Assembly: GCF_902833055.1 (NCBI RefSeq)
Contig: NZ_CADFEJ010000006.1
Location: forward strand, 62,001-126,000
DNA length: 64,000 nucleotides
Direction of reading: 5' to 3'
Source of the DNA: Burkholderia territorii
GTDB lineage: Bacteria; Pseudomonadota; Gammaproteobacteria; Burkholderiales; Burkholderiaceae
Shown: positions 38,708-49,244 of the stretch, piece after piece
Position numbering within the stretch: the first letter of the stretch is position 1
Layout: the number at the start of each line of letters is the position of its first letter
Program-made: the position numbers and the translations under genes
Notes under the pieces: model-generated
What the model was told of the DNA's origin: nothing
Database searches by the model: none
Seen by the model: the letters and a program-made list of their open reading frames with translations, nothing else

Positions 38708-41227
38708 ATGCCAATTATCAAACGACCGTCTTCTCCTTCCGACCGGAACGAACCTCACTACACGCTGCGCCGTTCGCCGTCGGGAGCCTATTACCCCGAT
38801 GACGATGAGCGCGGCGACGACCGGCGCGCGCAGCGTCGCGGAAGCGGGGGCGGCGATCGCCGTTCGTTCGGCTCGCGCGTCGCGCTGTGGTTCGTCGGCC
38901 TGTTCGCGACGCTCGCGGTCGTCGGTGCGCTGATCGTCGGCTACGCGCTGGTCGTGATGGCGCCGCAACTGCCGTCGCTCGATGCGCTGACCAACTACCA
39001 GCCGAAGGTGCCGCTGCGAGTGTTTACCGCTGATCACGTGCTGATCGGCGAGTTCGGCGAGGAGCGCCGCAGCCTCGTGCGCTTCCAGGACATCCCCGAC
39101 GTGATGAAGAAGGCGGTGCTCGCGATCGAGGACTATCGCTTCTACGAGCACGGCGGCGTGGACTTCCTCGGCATCCTGCGCGCGGGTGTTGCCGACCTGA
39201 TGCACGGCGGCGCGCGGCAGGGCGCGAGCACGATCACGATGCAGGTCGCGCGCAACTTCTTCCTGTCGAGCGAGAAGACGTATACGCGCAAGATCTACGA
39301 GATGCTGCTCGCGTACAAGATCGAAAAGGCGCTGACGAAGGACCAGATCCTCGAGCTGTACATGAACCAGATCTATCTGGGCCAGCGCTCGTACGGTTTC
39401 GCGGCCGCCGCGCGCGTGTATTTCGGCAAGGACCTGAAGGACATCACGCTCGCGGAAGCGGCGATGCTCGCGGGGCTGCCGAAGGCGCCGTCCGCGTACA
39501 ACCCGGTCGTCAATCCGAAGCGCGCGAAGGTGCGTCAGGAGTACATCCTGAAACGCATGCTCGAGATCGGCTACATCACGCAGCCGCAGTACGACCAGGC
39601 GGTGAAGGAAGAGATCCACGTGCGCACGCCGGGCAACCAGTACGCGGTGCACGGCGAATACGTCGCCGAGATGGTGCGGCAGATGATGTATCAGCAGTAC
39701 AAGGACGAAACCTACACGCGCGGGCTGACCGTCACGACGACGATCAACGCGGCCGACCAGGAAGCCGCGTACCAGGCCGTGCGTCGCGGCATTCTCGACT
39801 ACGAGCGCCGCCACGGCTATCGCGGGCCGGAAGGCTCGATCAACCTGCCGGCCGCCGGCGACGATCGCGACGAGGCGATCGACGATGCGCTCGCCGATCA
39901 CCCGGACAACGGCGACCTGCAGTCGGCGGTGGTGCTCGCCGCGTCGCCCAACGCGGTCGAGGTGCAGTTCGTCGGCGGCGCGACGACGACGATCGGGCCG
40001 GCCGGTCTGCGCTTCGTGTCGGCCGCGCTGAGCCCGCGCGCGAATGCGACGCTGCGGATCAAGCCGGGCTCGATCGTGCGCGTGCTGAAGGACGGCAAGA
40101 CGGGCTGGCAGGTCGTGCAGCTGCCGCAGGTCGAAGGCGCGCTCGTCGCGATCGCGCCGCAGGACGGTGCGATCCGCTCGCTCGTCGGCGGCTTCGACTT
40201 CAACAAGAGCAAGTTCAACCACGTGACGCAGGCGTGGCGCCAGCCGGGTTCGTCGTTCAAGCCGTTCATCTATTCGGCGTCGCTCGACAAGGGGCTCGGG
40301 CCGGCGACGATCATCAACGATGCGCCGCTGTACTTCCCGCCGAGCGTGCCGGGCGGCACCGCGTGGGAGCCGAAGGACGACGACCAGCCCGACGGCCCGA
40401 TGTCGATGCGCACGGGCCTGCAGCGTTCGAAGAACCTCGTGTCGATCCGGATCCTCGCATCGATCGGCACGCAGTATGCGCAGGAGTACGTGACGCAGCG
40501 CTTCGGCTTCGATCCGGCGAAGACGCCGCCGTACCTGCCGATGGCGCTGGGCGCCGGCCTCGTCACGCCGCTGCAGCTCGCGACCGGCTATGCGGTGTTC
40601 GCGAACGGCGGCTACAAGGTCGATCCGTACCTGATCGCCGAAGTCGACGACGCGCGCGGCCAGCCGCTGCAGAAGTCGCAGCCGGTGATCGCCGGCGGCA
40701 CCGCGCCGCGCACGATCGAAGGCCGCAACGCATACGTGATGAACAGCCTGCTGCACACGGTCGCGACGGCCGGCACGGGCGCGGGCACCAACGTGCTCGG
40801 CCGCAGTGACCTGCAGGGCAAGACGGGTACGACGAACGATGCGAAGGACGGCTGGTTCGCCGGCTACCAGCAGTCGCTCGTCGCGGTCGCATGGATGGGC
40901 TTCGACCAGCCGAAGAGTCTCGGCAGCCGCGAATTCGGCGCGCAGCTCGCACTGCCGATCTGGGTGAACTACATGCGCACCGCGCTGAACGGCGTGCCCG
41001 AGCAGCAGATGCCGATGCCGGACGGGCTGACGACGATCGACGGCGAGCTTTACTACGCCGATCGCACGCCGGGCAACGGCTTCGTCGGGAGCGTGGACAT
41101 CAACCCGGCCGCGAACGCGATCAGCGCGAACGACGCGCTCGGCTCGGCCGGCTCGGAGGGGCTCGCGCCGCCGCCCGTCACGCAGCAGGAGAAGCAGCAG
41201 ATCATGGACATGTTCGAGAACAAGTAA
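38708..41227 (+). CDS. mrcA: Bifunctional penicillin-binding protein 1A
   Basis: 839 residues, normal class A PBP. Cytosolic acidic/basic stretch (DDDERGDDRRAQRR), then a TM helix (about 57-80). Glycosyltransferase 51 domain: VLAIEDYRFYEHGGVDFLGILRA (catalytic Glu) and GGARQGASTITMQVARNFFLSSEKT. Transpeptidase domain: PGSSFKPFIYSASLDKG (SxxK Ser), SKN (in LQRSKNLVSIRI) and KTGTTNDAKDGWFAGYQ (KTG box). Polymerises and cross-links peptidoglycan in the periplasm. Burkholderia has more than one 1A-type PBP; this is the copy beside PspA. Confidence 0.95.
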   Translation: MPIIKRPSSPSDRNEPHYTLRRSPSGAYYPDDDERGDDRRAQRRGSGGGDRRSFGSRVALWFVGLFATLAVVGALIVGYALVVMAPQLPSLDALTNYQPKVPLRVFTADHVLIGEFGEERRSLVRFQDIPDVMKKAVLAIEDYRFYEHGGVDFLGILRAGVADLMHGGARQGASTITMQVARNFFLSSEKTYTRKIYEMLLAYKIEKALTKDQILELYMNQIYLGQRSYGFAAAARVYFGKDLKDITLAEAAMLAGLPKAPSAYNPVVNPKRAKVRQEYILKRMLEIGYITQPQYDQAVKEEIHVRTPGNQYAVHGEYVAEMVRQMMYQQYKDETYTRGLTVTTTINAADQEAAYQAVRRGILDYERRHGYRGPEGSINLPAAGDDRDEAIDDALADHPDNGDLQSAVVLAASPNAVEVQFVGGATTTIGPAGLRFVSAALSPRANATLRIKPGSIVRVLKDGKTGWQVVQLPQVEGALVAIAPQDGAIRSLVGGFDFNKSKFNHVTQAWRQPGSSFKPFIYSASLDKGLGPATIINDAPLYFPPSVPGGTAWEPKDDDQPDGPMSMRTGLQRSKNLVSIRILASIGTQYAQEYVTQRFGFDPAKTPPYLPMALGAGLVTPLQLATGYAVFANGGYKVDPYLIAEVDDARGQPLQKSQPVIAGGTAPRTIEGRNAYVMNSLLHTVATAGTGAGTNVLGRSDLQGKTGTTNDAKDGWFAGYQQSLVAVAWMGFDQPKSLGSREFGAQLALPIWVNYMRTALNGVPEQQMPMPDGLTTIDGELYYADRTPGNGFVGSVDINPAANAISANDALGSAGSEGLAPPPVTQQEKQQIMDMFENK

Positions 41228-41252
41228 CCGACACGCGGATGTCTCGCATGCG

Positions 41253-41280
41253 ACGGGCGCCTTCGGGTGCCCGTTTTTTT
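41253..41280 (+). terminator. Rho-independent terminator of the PBP1A gene
   Basis: ACGGGCGC (41253-41260) with GTGCCCGT (41267-41274), one G-T pair, followed by seven Ts. Confidence 0.88.
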
Positions 41281-41313
41281 GCGCGTCGTCGCGCGTCGGC
41301 CGGCGAGGACGAA

Positions 41314-41883
41314 TCAGAACGACGCGCAGGCCGGCACGAGCGTGATGCCGACGGACTCCTGCCGGAAGCGCTCGCGGTACGCTTGCCGGATCTCGGCAAG
41401 CTTCGTGCGCGTGTCGGCCGTATCGTCGGCGACGATGCGGATCACGAAACTCGCTTCGCGGACGATCCGGCCGGTGGCGCGGTCGCGCCATTGGCCATGG
41501 GTGTCCCAGTACGTGAAACCGTCCGGAAAGCGCGGCGTGACGACGTCGGCGAGGAATGCCGCGCGTTGCGCATCGGTGACGGGGCCGCGTCCGGCGATAT
41601 CGCGCCCGAACAGCAGGTCGGCTTGCAGCATGTGCCGCGCGTCCGGCTGCACGCAGGCGGCGGGGGTGTCGATGACGGGCGACGGCGGTGTCGCGCAACC
41701 GGCGAGCAGTGCGATGGCGGCAGCGCCGATCGCGTGGCGCGCGCGACGCGCCCACGTCGCGGCGTGGGCGTCCGCAGGCGTTATCTGCCTATTTCGCGTC
41801 CGGCACGCTTCACGCGCGTAAAACGCTGCGCGCTCAACTACTTGCGTGCATGTCCGGCGGGTTATCAACAGGGCTGTCAACAT
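41314..41883 (-). CDS. DUF3574 lipoprotein
   Basis: 189 residues as read from the ATG at 41883. A lipobox LLAGC sits at about residue 62, after a hydrophobic stretch AIGAAAIALL, with only a basic ARRARH segment before it. No Met, Val or Leu codon lies in a good place to shorten it, so the 5' end is uncertain and the signal would be unusually long. The domain has ADLLFGRDIAGRGPVTDAQRAAFLADVVTPRFPDGFT and SFVIRIVADD...RQAYRERF, the DUF3574 pattern. Function is unknown. No partner is evident. Confidence 0.6.
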   Translation of the reverse strand: MLTALLITRRTCTQVVERAAFYAREACRTRNRQITPADAHAATWARRARHAIGAAAIALLAGCATPPSPVIDTPAACVQPDARHMLQADLLFGRDIAGRGPVTDAQRAAFLADVVTPRFPDGFTYWDTHGQWRDRATGRIVREASFVIRIVADDTADTRTKLAEIRQAYRERFRQESVGITLVPACASF

Positions 41884-41917
41884 AAACTGGGGATAACCCT
41901 CGGTGCGGTGCGCGGCT

Positions 41918-42937
41918 TCAGCGCTGCAATTTCGCGTGCGCGAGATGCATGCCGAGCGTCGCGGGGTCGGTGTTCGTGCCCGACAGCAGCACGCCGACCC
42001 GCTTGCCCTGCAGCGTTTCGCGCAGCGGGCCGAGCAGCGCCGCGAGCGCCGCCGCGCACGCCGGTTCGACCGACAGCTTCAGGTGCGAGAACAGGAACAG
42101 CATCGCCGCGCGCAGCGCGTCGTCGGACACGGTCACGATGCGATCGACGTGGCGCCGGCACAGCTGGTAGCTGTATTCCTCGGTGTGCGGCGCCATCAGC
42201 GAATCGGCGATGGTCTGCATCGCGCTCATCTTGATCGTGTGATTTGCCGCGAAGCTGCGGCACATCGCATCCGCGCCTTCCGGTTCGACGCCATACACGT
42301 GCACGCGCGGATTCGCGAGCCGCAGCGCCGTCGCCATGCCGGCCGCGAGCCCGCCGCCGCCGATCGGCACGATCACGGCGTCCAGATCGGGCGTTTGCGT
42401 CGCCCATTCGTAGCCGAGCGTCGCGGTGCCGAGAATCGTGTGATAGCCGTTGAACGGATGGATGAAGAAGCGGCCTTCCTCGGCCTCGATCCGCCGCACG
42501 AGGTCGAATGCCTGCGACGCGCTGCCGGCGAGCACGACTTCCGCGCGGTACTGCTTGCACTGCGCGATGCGCGCCGGGCTCGCGGTATGGAACATCACGA
42601 CCTTCGCGCTGCTGCCCAGACGCATCGCCGCGTAGGCGACGGCTGCCGCATGATTGCCGGCCGACACGCACGTGACGCCGGCGTTCTTGCGAGCTTCGTC
42701 GAGGGCCAGCAGGTGGGTGAACGCACCGCGCGCCTTGAAGCTGCCGCTCACCTGCAGCAGCTCGAACTTGAAGTTGACGTGCGTGCCCTCCAGCGACGGC
42801 AGGTCGGCGCGCTCGAACACGGGCGTGCGCGCGACCCATGGCGACAACGCGAAATGCTGGGCGGCGATTTCATCGAGCGTCGGGATCGGCTCGCCATCGA
42901 TGGTCGTATGGGCGGTGCCCTGTTGTTCAGTCGACAT
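41918..42937 (-). CDS. Threonine/serine dehydratase-like PLP enzyme
   Basis: 339 residues. Fold-type II PLP enzyme: Lys in LLQVSGSFKARGAFTHLLAL (about 62) forms the Schiff base, with SAGNHAAAVAYAAMRLG and the phosphate-binding loop VIVPIGGGGLAAGMATALRLANP (about 184-206). It lacks the C-terminal ACT-like regulatory domain of biosynthetic IlvA, as in catabolic TdcB and serine racemases. The ATG is 59 bp after the ArgE-like stop on the same strand, so the two probably share a transcript. Preference for threonine or serine (or hydroxyaspartate) cannot be told. Confidence 0.85.
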   Translation of the reverse strand: MSTEQQGTAHTTIDGEPIPTLDEIAAQHFALSPWVARTPVFERADLPSLEGTHVNFKFELLQVSGSFKARGAFTHLLALDEARKNAGVTCVSAGNHAAAVAYAAMRLGSSAKVVMFHTASPARIAQCKQYRAEVVLAGSASQAFDLVRRIEAEEGRFFIHPFNGYHTILGTATLGYEWATQTPDLDAVIVPIGGGGLAAGMATALRLANPRVHVYGVEPEGADAMCRSFAANHTIKMSAMQTIADSLMAPHTEEYSYQLCRRHVDRIVTVSDDALRAAMLFLFSHLKLSVEPACAAALAALLGPLRETLQGKRVGVLLSGTNTDPATLGMHLAHAKLQR

Positions 42938-42996
42938 GACGTGGCAGGTGGCGGGGTGGGCCGGCCCGCGCACGCAGGCCGGCGGGGCGGGGGCAG

Positions 42997-44217
42997 TCAG
43001 CGTGCGTCGACCGACATGCTGCGGATGAACTTGCGCAGGAACTGCTCGCAGGCGGCGAGCTGCGCGAGTTCGACATATTCGTTCGGCTTGTGCGCCTGTT
43101 CGATGTTGCCGGGCCCGCAGACGATGCTCGGGATGCCCGCGCGTTCGAACAGTCCGGCCTCGGTGCCGTAGGCAACCTTGCGTTTGTCCTGGTCGGCCGT
43201 CAGCGCGCGCACGAGCTGCGTGATCGCGGCCTGCTCGGTCGCGTCGAGCCCCGGTGCGGCCGCGATCTTCGAGAATTCGATCGCCGCGTTCGGATGCTCG
43301 CGACGCATCTGCGGCAGCAGCGTTTCCTGCGCATACGCTTCGATGCGCGCGAAGATCTGCTCGGGATCGAGCGTCGGCAGGTTGCGGAATTCGAAATCGA
43401 ACCGGCATTCGGCCGGCACCGTGTTGATCGCGTTGCCGCCCTGGATCGTGCTCGTTTGCGCGGTCGTGAACGGTACGTCGTACAGCTCGTCGAACGGGCC
43501 TTCGGCGCGGAAGCGCTCGGCGATGTCGCGGATGTGGCAGATCAGGCGCGCCGCGTATTCGATCGCGTTCAGGCCCTTCGGCGTCAGCGACGAGTGTGCC
43601 GCATGGCCGCGCACGCAGCAGCGGTACGCGTTGATGCCCTTGTGCGCGATGATCGGCCGCATGCTGGTCGGCTCGCCGACGATGCAGCCGGACGGCTTCA
43701 CGCCGCGCTTGACGAGATCGGCGATCAGCAGCGGCGCCCCCGCGCAGCCGATTTCCTCGTCATAGGACAGTGCGAAATGGATCGGCTGCGCGAGCTTCGT
43801 CGCCTGCATCTCGGGCAGCAGCGCGAGTGCCGCGCCGATGAAGCCCTTCATGTCGCACGTGCCGCGACCGTAGAGGCGGCCGTCGCGCAGCGCCGGTGCG
43901 AACGGGTCGCTGTCCCACTGCTGGCCGTCGACCGGCACGACGTCGGTGTGCCCCGACAGCACGATGCCGCCGTCGGTCGAGCCGTCGTGCGCGGGCACGG
44001 TCGCGAACAGGTTGGCCCAGCCTTCGCGCGGATCGTGCGTGAGCGTCGACGCGATGCCCTTGGCGGCAAGCGCGTCGCGCACCGTTTCGATCAGGCCGAG
44101 GTTCGGCACGCGGCTCGTCGTGTCCATCGACACCAGCCGCTGGATCCAGGGCAGGCTGACGGGCGAAGCGTCGCCTTCGGGTGCGGCGGACGGCGCCGGC
44201 GCGTCGAGTGTGGACAT
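42997..44217 (-). CDS. argE: M20-family deacylase, probable acetylornithine deacetylase
   Basis: 406 residues from the ATG (MSTLDAPAPSAAPEG) with ACGGAGT upstream. Di-zinc M20 motifs: IVLSGHTDVVPVDGQQW (His and Asp), LYGRGTCDMKGFIGAALAL (bridging Asp), ALSYDEEIGCAGA (catalytic Glu) and AYGTEAGLFERAGIPSIVCGPGNIEQAHKPNEYVEL. The dimerisation lid is at about 200-305. Hydrolyses N-acetylornithine to ornithine and acetate in the arginine route. Sequence favours ArgE over DapE, though closely related deacylases exist. Confidence 0.88.
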   Translation of the reverse strand: MSTLDAPAPSAAPEGDASPVSLPWIQRLVSMDTTSRVPNLGLIETVRDALAAKGIASTLTHDPREGWANLFATVPAHDGSTDGGIVLSGHTDVVPVDGQQWDSDPFAPALRDGRLYGRGTCDMKGFIGAALALLPEMQATKLAQPIHFALSYDEEIGCAGAPLLIADLVKRGVKPSGCIVGEPTSMRPIIAHKGINAYRCCVRGHAAHSSLTPKGLNAIEYAARLICHIRDIAERFRAEGPFDELYDVPFTTAQTSTIQGGNAINTVPAECRFDFEFRNLPTLDPEQIFARIEAYAQETLLPQMRREHPNAAIEFSKIAAAPGLDATEQAAITQLVRALTADQDKRKVAYGTEAGLFERAGIPSIVCGPGNIEQAHKPNEYVELAQLAACEQFLRKFIRSMSVDAR

Positions 44218-44313
44218 GGCAAGACTCCGTCTGATGAATTGGAAAATCATACTCAAAAACGCGTTCGCCCGCCTTCGTCGGCCGCGATGCGGTGCAACAT
44301 CGCGGCCGTGCGG

Positions 44314-47300
44314 TCAACGTGCCGCGCTCGCCGCGTCGGCGCGCGGCGCGAGTGCGCGCAGCGTCTCCTTGATCGTCGACACGCGGATCGCCAGGTCGGG
44401 CGAGCGCGTCTCGATGCGCAGCTTGTCCTGGCCCGCGAGCTTTATGTGCCGGTGTTTCTGCACCATCTCGATGATCCGCATCGGATCGATCGGCGGGTTC
44501 GGCTCGAACTGCAGCCCGATCGCGGCCTCGCTCGCGTCGATCTTGACGATGCCGAGCGGCTTCGCGGCGAGCCGCAGCCGGTGCGTCTCGACGAGCGCGT
44601 GCGCCTGCGGCGGCAGCTTGCCGAAGCGGTCGATCAGCTCTTCCTGGATGCCGTCGATCGCGTCGCCGTGCTCGCAGTTCGCGAGGCGCTTGTACAGCGA
44701 CAACCGCTCCTGCACGTCCGCGCAGTAATCGGCCGGCAGGATCGCGGGCGCATGCAGGTTGATCTCCGTCGTCGCGGCGAGCGGGGCGGTGAGGTCGGGC
44801 TCCTTGCCGTTCTTCAGCGCCTTCACCGCGTCGTTCAGCATGTCGGTGTAAAGCTGGAAGCCGATCTCGTGGATCTCGCCCGACTGCTTGTCGCCGAGCA
44901 CCTCGCCGGTGCCGCGGATCTCGAGGTCGTGCATCGCGAGATAGAAGCCCGAACCGAGTTCCTCCATCTGCTGGATCGCCTCGAGCCGGCGTTGCGCCTG
45001 CTTGGTCAGCGACTGCGGGTCGTGGACCAGCAGGTACGCATACGCCTGGTGGTGCGAACGGCCGACGCGGCCGCGCAACTGATGCAGCTGCGCGAGGCCG
45101 AACTTGTCCGCGCGATGCATGATGATCGTGTTCGCGCTCGGCACGTCGATGCCGGTCTCGATGATGGTCGTGCACAGCAGCACGTTCGCGCGCTGCGCGA
45201 CGAAATCACGCATCACGCGTTCGAGTTCGCGCTCGTGCATCTGGCCGTGCGCGATCACGATGCGCGCCTCGGGCACGAGTTCCTCGAGCATCGCCTTGCG
45301 GTTCTCGATCGTCTCGACCTCGTTGTGCAGGAAGTACACCTGGCCGCCGCGCTTCAGTTCGCGCAGCATCGCCTCGCGGATCACGCTTTCTTCCTCGCGC
45401 CGCACGAAGGTCTTGATCGCGAGCCGCTTTTGCGGCGCGGTGGCGATCACCGAGAAGTCGCGCAGCCCCTCGAGCGCCATGCCGAGCGTGCGCGGGATCG
45501 GCGTCGCGGTCAGCGTCAGCACGTCGACTTCCGCGCGCAGCGCCTTCAGCGCTTCCTTCTGGCGCACGCCGAAGCGATGCTCCTCGTCGATGATCACGAG
45601 GCCCAGGCGCTTGAACTGCACGTCCGACGACAGCAGCTTGTGCGTGCCGATCACGATGTCGACGCTGCCTTCGTTGATCTGCGCGATCGCCGCGTTCACT
45701 TCCTTCGTGGTCTTGAAGCGCGACAGCTCGACGATGCGCACCGGCCAGTCCGCGAAACGGTCGGCGAAGGTCTGCGTATGCTGCTCGGCGAGCAGCGTGG
45801 TCGGCGACAGCAGCGCAACCTGCTTGCCGCCCATCACCGCGATGAACGCCGCGCGCAGCGCGACCTCGGTCTTGCCGAAGCCGACGTCGCCGCACACGAG
45901 ACGGTCCATCGGCTTGCCGCTCGTCATGTCGCCGATCACGGCCGCGATCGCCGCGGCCTGGTCGGGGGTTTCCTCGAAGCCGAAGCTTTCCGCGAACTTC
46001 ACGTAGTCGCGCGGTTCCAGCGCGAACGCATGGCCTTCGCGGGCCGCGCGGCGCGCGTACAGGTTCAGCAGCTCGGCGGCCGTGTCGCGGATCTGCTGCG
46101 CGGCCTTGCGCTTCGCGCGCTCCCACTGGCCGGAGCCGAGCGCATGCAGCGGCGCGCTGTCGGGATCGGCGCCGCTGTAGCGCGAGATCACGTGCAATTG
46201 CGCGACCGGCACGTAGAGCTTGCTGTCGCCCGCGTATTCGAGATGCAGGAACTCGGTCTCGCCCTCGCCGAGATCCATCGACACGAGGCCCATGTAGCGG
46301 CCGATGCCGTGTTGCGCGTGCACGACCGGGTCGCCCACCTTCAGCTCCGACAGGTCGCGCACCATCGCATCGACGTTGCTCGCCTGTTCCTGGCGGCGGC
46401 GCCCGGCACGGCGGCCGAGCGCGCCGTACAGCTCGGTTTCGGTGACGATCGCGTAGCCTTCGCCCGGCACCGCGAAGCCGCTCGCGAGCGGCGCGACGCC
46501 GAGCGCGAAGGGCGCGTCGCTTTCGAGCCAGCCTGCGAAGTGGTCGTTCGACGCGGGGCGCAGGTGATGCTCGGCAAGCAGTTGCAGGATCGTTTCGCGG
46601 CGGCCAGCCGATTCGACCGTCAGCAGCACGCGCTTGCCGGACGATTCGACGAACGTGCGCAGCGCGGCGAGCGGATCGTCGGCATGGCGATCGACGGTGA
46701 GCTCGGGCAGGCCCGTCGCCCAGCCGCCGGCCGGCTGCGCGGGCAGCACGACGCGCGCGAACGGCTTCGCGAATGCGAAGAAATCCTCGTCGGACAGGAA
46801 CAGGCGCTGCGGCTCGAGGATCGGCCGCTCGCGATCGTGCGCGAGGAACGCGTGACGCTGCTTCGTATCGGCCGTGAAGCGGCGGATCGACGCTTCGAGA
46901 TCGCCGGCGAACACGAGGTGCGCATCCTGCGGCAGGTAGTGGAACAGCGTGGCCGTCTCGTCGAAGAAGAGCGGCAGGTAATACTCGATGCCCGCTGACG
47001 GCACGCCGTTGCCGATGTCCTTGTAGATCGGCGCGCGGCTCGGGTCGCCTTCGAAGGTTTCGCGCCAGCGGCTGCGGAACGCCGTGCGCGCGGCTTCGTC
47101 GAACGGAAATTCGCGGCCCGGCAGCAGGCGCACGTCGCGCACCGGGTAGAGGCTGCGCTGCGTATCGGGATCGAACGCACGAATCGAGTCGACCTGGTCG
47201 TCGAACAGGTCGATCCGGTAGGGCAGCGGCGAGCCCATCGGGTACAGGTCGATCAGCGAGCCGCGCACGCAGTATTCGCCGGGCCGCACGACCTGGCTCA

Positions 47301-47784
47301 CGTGCTCGTAGCCGGCCAGCGTGAGCTGCGCCTTCAGCTTCGCTTCGTCGAGCCGCTCGCCCTGCGCGAACGCGAACGTGTACGCGGCCATGAACGACGC
47401 GGGCGGCATCCGGTACAGCGCGGTGGTCGCGGGCACCAGCAGGATGTCGCAGCGGCCCTCGCCGAGGTCGTGCAGCGTCGCGAGGCGCTCGGAGACGAGA
47501 TCCTGGTGCGGCGAGAACGTGTCGTACGGCAGCGTTTCCCAGTCCGGCAGCAGACGCACGCGCGCATCGGGCGAGAAGTAGCGGAGTTCCTGCGACAGCC
47601 GCTGCGCGTCGACCGCATTCGCGCAGATCACCGCGAGGAGCGGGACCGCGTCGCGGTTGTCGGCGAGATAGCGGGCGATGACGAGCGCGTCGGCGGAGCC
47701 GTGCGTACCGTCGAAGGCGAACCGCTGGCCCGGTTTGACGCGGGCGACGGGCGAGGCGAACGGGGTGGAAGCGTTGTCTGGCAT
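44314..47784 (-). CDS. mfd: Transcription-repair coupling factor Mfd
   Basis: 1156 residues from the ATG ([19 protein letters not shown]); a GTG 24 bases upstream would add eight residues. Removes RNA polymerase stalled at DNA lesions and recruits UvrA. Layout: UvrB homology domain (about 10-350), RNA-polymerase-interacting domain (about 480-550: [22 protein letters not shown]), the RecG-type motor with Walker [18 protein letters not shown] and DEEH box ([12 protein letters not shown]), and the C-terminal TRCF domain ([16 protein letters not shown]). A 108-bp gap separates it from the oppositely oriented ispD. Confidence 0.97.
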   Translation of the reverse strand: MPDNASTPFASPVARVKPGQRFAFDGTHGSADALVIARYLADNRDAVPLLAVICANAVDAQRLSQELRYFSPDARVRLLPDWETLPYDTFSPHQDLVSERLATLHDLGEGRCDILLVPATTALYRMPPASFMAAYTFAFAQGERLDEAKLKAQLTLAGYEHVSQVVRPGEYCVRGSLIDLYPMGSPLPYRIDLFDDQVDSIRAFDPDTQRSLYPVRDVRLLPGREFPFDEAARTAFRSRWRETFEGDPSRAPIYKDIGNGVPSAGIEYYLPLFFDETATLFHYLPQDAHLVFAGDLEASIRRFTADTKQRHAFLAHDRERPILEPQRLFLSDEDFFAFAKPFARVVLPAQPAGGWATGLPELTVDRHADDPLAALRTFVESSGKRVLLTVESAGRRETILQLLAEHHLRPASNDHFAGWLESDAPFALGVAPLASGFAVPGEGYAIVTETELYGALGRRAGRRRQEQASNVDAMVRDLSELKVGDPVVHAQHGIGRYMGLVSMDLGEGETEFLHLEYAGDSKLYVPVAQLHVISRYSGADPDSAPLHALGSGQWERAKRKAAQQIRDTAAELLNLYARRAAREGHAFALEPRDYVKFAESFGFEETPDQAAAIAAVIGDMTSGKPMDRLVCGDVGFGKTEVALRAAFIAVMGGKQVALLSPTTLLAEQHTQTFADRFADWPVRIVELSRFKTTKEVNAAIAQINEGSVDIVIGTHKLLSSDVQFKRLGLVIIDEEHRFGVRQKEALKALRAEVDVLTLTATPIPRTLGMALEGLRDFSVIATAPQKRLAIKTFVRREEESVIREAMLRELKRGGQVYFLHNEVETIENRKAMLEELVPEARIVIAHGQMHERELERVMRDFVAQRANVLLCTTIIETGIDVPSANTIIMHRADKFGLAQLHQLRGRVGRSHHQAYAYLLVHDPQSLTKQAQRRLEAIQQMEELGSGFYLAMHDLEIRGTGEVLGDKQSGEIHEIGFQLYTDMLNDAVKALKNGKEPDLTAPLAATTEINLHAPAILPADYCADVQERLSLYKRLANCEHGDAIDGIQEELIDRFGKLPPQAHALVETHRLRLAAKPLGIVKIDASEAAIGLQFEPNPPIDPMRIIEMVQKHRHIKLAGQDKLRIETRSPDLAIRVSTIKETLRALAPRADAASAAR

Positions 47785-47844
47785 AGGGACGGCAGGGGTG
47801 GCGGGCACGGGCGCATCGCGGTGCGCCGGTCGAGACGAAAGACC

Positions 47845-47851
47845 TATTATA
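47845..47851. promoter_or_regulatory. Divergent -10 region between mfd and ispD
   Basis: TATTATA reads TATTAT on the plus strand (toward ispD) and TATAAT on the minus strand (47846-47851, toward mfd). No strong -35 accompanies either. Start-to-start distance is 108 bp. Confidence 0.45.
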
Positions 47852-47892
47852 AAATCCGCTTCTCGATTTCATCTTTCCGGCGTTTCCCCTTC

Positions 47893-48603
47893 GTGACTCC
47901 CCGACTTTTCGCCCTGATTCCTTGCGCCGGCACGGGCAGCCGTTCCGGTTCGGCCGTGCCGAAGCAATACCGCACGCTGGCCGGCCGCGCGCTCCTGCAT
48001 TACACGCTCGCCGCGTTCGACGCATGCAGCGAATTCGCGCAGACGCTCGTCGTGCTCGCGCCCGACGACACGCATTTCGACGCGCGCCGCTTCGCGGGCC
48101 TGCGTTTCGCGGTGCGCCGCTGCGGCGGCGGCTCGCGGCAGGCGTCGGTGCTCAACGGCCTGCTCGAGCTGGGCGAATTCGGCGCGACCGACCACGACTG
48201 GGTGCTGGTGCACGACGCTGCCCGCCCGGGCATCACGCCCGAGCTGATCCGCACGCTGGTCGCGACGCTGAAGGACGACCCGGTCGGCGGGATCGTCGCG
48301 CTGCCGGTGGCCGATACGCTCAAGCGCGTGCCGGCCGGCGGCGACGCGATCGCGCGCACCGAATCGCGCGACGCGCTGTGGCAGGCGCAGACGCCGCAGA
48401 TGTTCCGCATCGGCATGCTGCGCGACGCGATCCTGCGCGCGCAGCGCGAAGGGCACGACCTGACCGACGAGGCCAGCGCGATCGAGTGGGCCGGCCATAC
48501 GCCGCGCGTCGTGCAGGGCAGCCTGCGCAACTTCAAGGTCACGTACCCGGAAGATTTCGCGCTCGCGGAAGCGATCCTCGCGCGCCCCGCGAACGCTTCC
48601 TGA
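47893..48603 (+). CDS. ispD: 2-C-methyl-D-erythritol 4-phosphate cytidylyltransferase
   Basis: 236 residues from a GTG. Third step of the MEP isoprenoid pathway: joins MEP and CTP to give CDP-ME. The start [31 protein letters not shown] has the nucleotide-binding A-x-G-x-G-x-R-x-G and P-K-Q motifs. [29 protein letters not shown] and the later QTPQMFR complete the active site. It is followed by ispF after 28 bp. Confidence 0.96.
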   Translation: MTPRLFALIPCAGTGSRSGSAVPKQYRTLAGRALLHYTLAAFDACSEFAQTLVVLAPDDTHFDARRFAGLRFAVRRCGGGSRQASVLNGLLELGEFGATDHDWVLVHDAARPGITPELIRTLVATLKDDPVGGIVALPVADTLKRVPAGGDAIARTESRDALWQAQTPQMFRIGMLRDAILRAQREGHDLTDEASAIEWAGHTPRVVQGSLRNFKVTYPEDFALAEAILARPANAS

Positions 48604-48631
48604 CTTTCACCTCATCTCAACCGGAATACGC

Positions 48632-49117
48632 ATGGATTTCAGAATCGGACAAGGCTACGACGTGCATCAGCTCGTCCCGGGGCGCCCCCTCATCATCGGC
48701 GGCGTGACGATTCCGTACGAGCGTGGCCTGCTCGGTCATTCGGACGCGGACGTGCTGCTGCACGCGATCACCGACGCGCTGTTCGGTGCGGCCGCGCTGG
48801 GCGACATCGGCCGTCATTTCTCCGACACCGACGCGGCGTTCAAGGGCGCGGACAGCCGCGTGCTGCTGCGCGAGTGCGTTGCCCGCGTGACGGCGGCCGG
48901 CTTCACGATCCAGAACGTCGACAGCACGGTGATCGCGCAGGCGCCGAAGCTCGCGCCGCACATCGACGGCATGCGCGCGAACATCGCGGCCGATCTCGGG
49001 CTGCCGCTCGAGCGCGTGAACGTGAAGGCGAAGACCAACGAGAAGCTCGGCTATCTCGGCCGCGGCGAGGGCATCGAGGCGCAGGCCGCCGCGTTGCTGG
49101 TGAAGCAGGGCGCGTGA
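48632..49117 (+). CDS. ispF: 2-C-methyl-D-erythritol 2,4-cyclodiphosphate synthase
   Basis: 161 residues, full length. Cyclises CDP-ME 2-phosphate to MEcPP. Metal ligands are in [21 protein letters not shown] (Asp and His), and [30 protein letters not shown] carries the second His region. [24 protein letters not shown] forms the nucleotide contact. Standard trimeric enzyme; operon with ispD. Confidence 0.97.
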   Translation: MDFRIGQGYDVHQLVPGRPLIIGGVTIPYERGLLGHSDADVLLHAITDALFGAAALGDIGRHFSDTDAAFKGADSRVLLRECVARVTAAGFTIQNVDSTVIAQAPKLAPHIDGMRANIAADLGLPLERVNVKAKTNEKLGYLGRGEGIEAQAAALLVKQGA

Positions 49118-49165
49118 GCGCCTGAAGCCGGTCCGGGCGGCGCGCCGTTGCGCCGCCGGAATGAA

Positions 49166-49195
49166 AAAATGCCACGCGCTTGCGTGGCATTTTCG
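49166..49195. terminator. Bidirectional terminator between ispF and ahpD
   Basis: AAAATGCCACGC (49166-49177) and GCGTGGCATTTT (49182-49193) form a 12-bp stem with GCTT loop. A/T runs on both sides let it serve the converging ispF and ahpD transcripts. Confidence 0.88.
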
Positions 49196-49244
49196 TTTTG
49201 CGGTGCGAGGCGGTGCGCGCGTGATCGCCGCACCGCGGTGCCGC

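Noticed and set aside
38576..41755. Open frame of over 1000 codons opposite the PBP1A gene
   Set aside because: Shadow of a fully recognisable PBP1A; composition dominated by Arg, Asp, Val and His with no motif.
43090..46998. 1302-codon frame opposite mfd and argE
   Set aside because: Antisense to Mfd and ArgE, both intact with all motifs; no recognisable domain.
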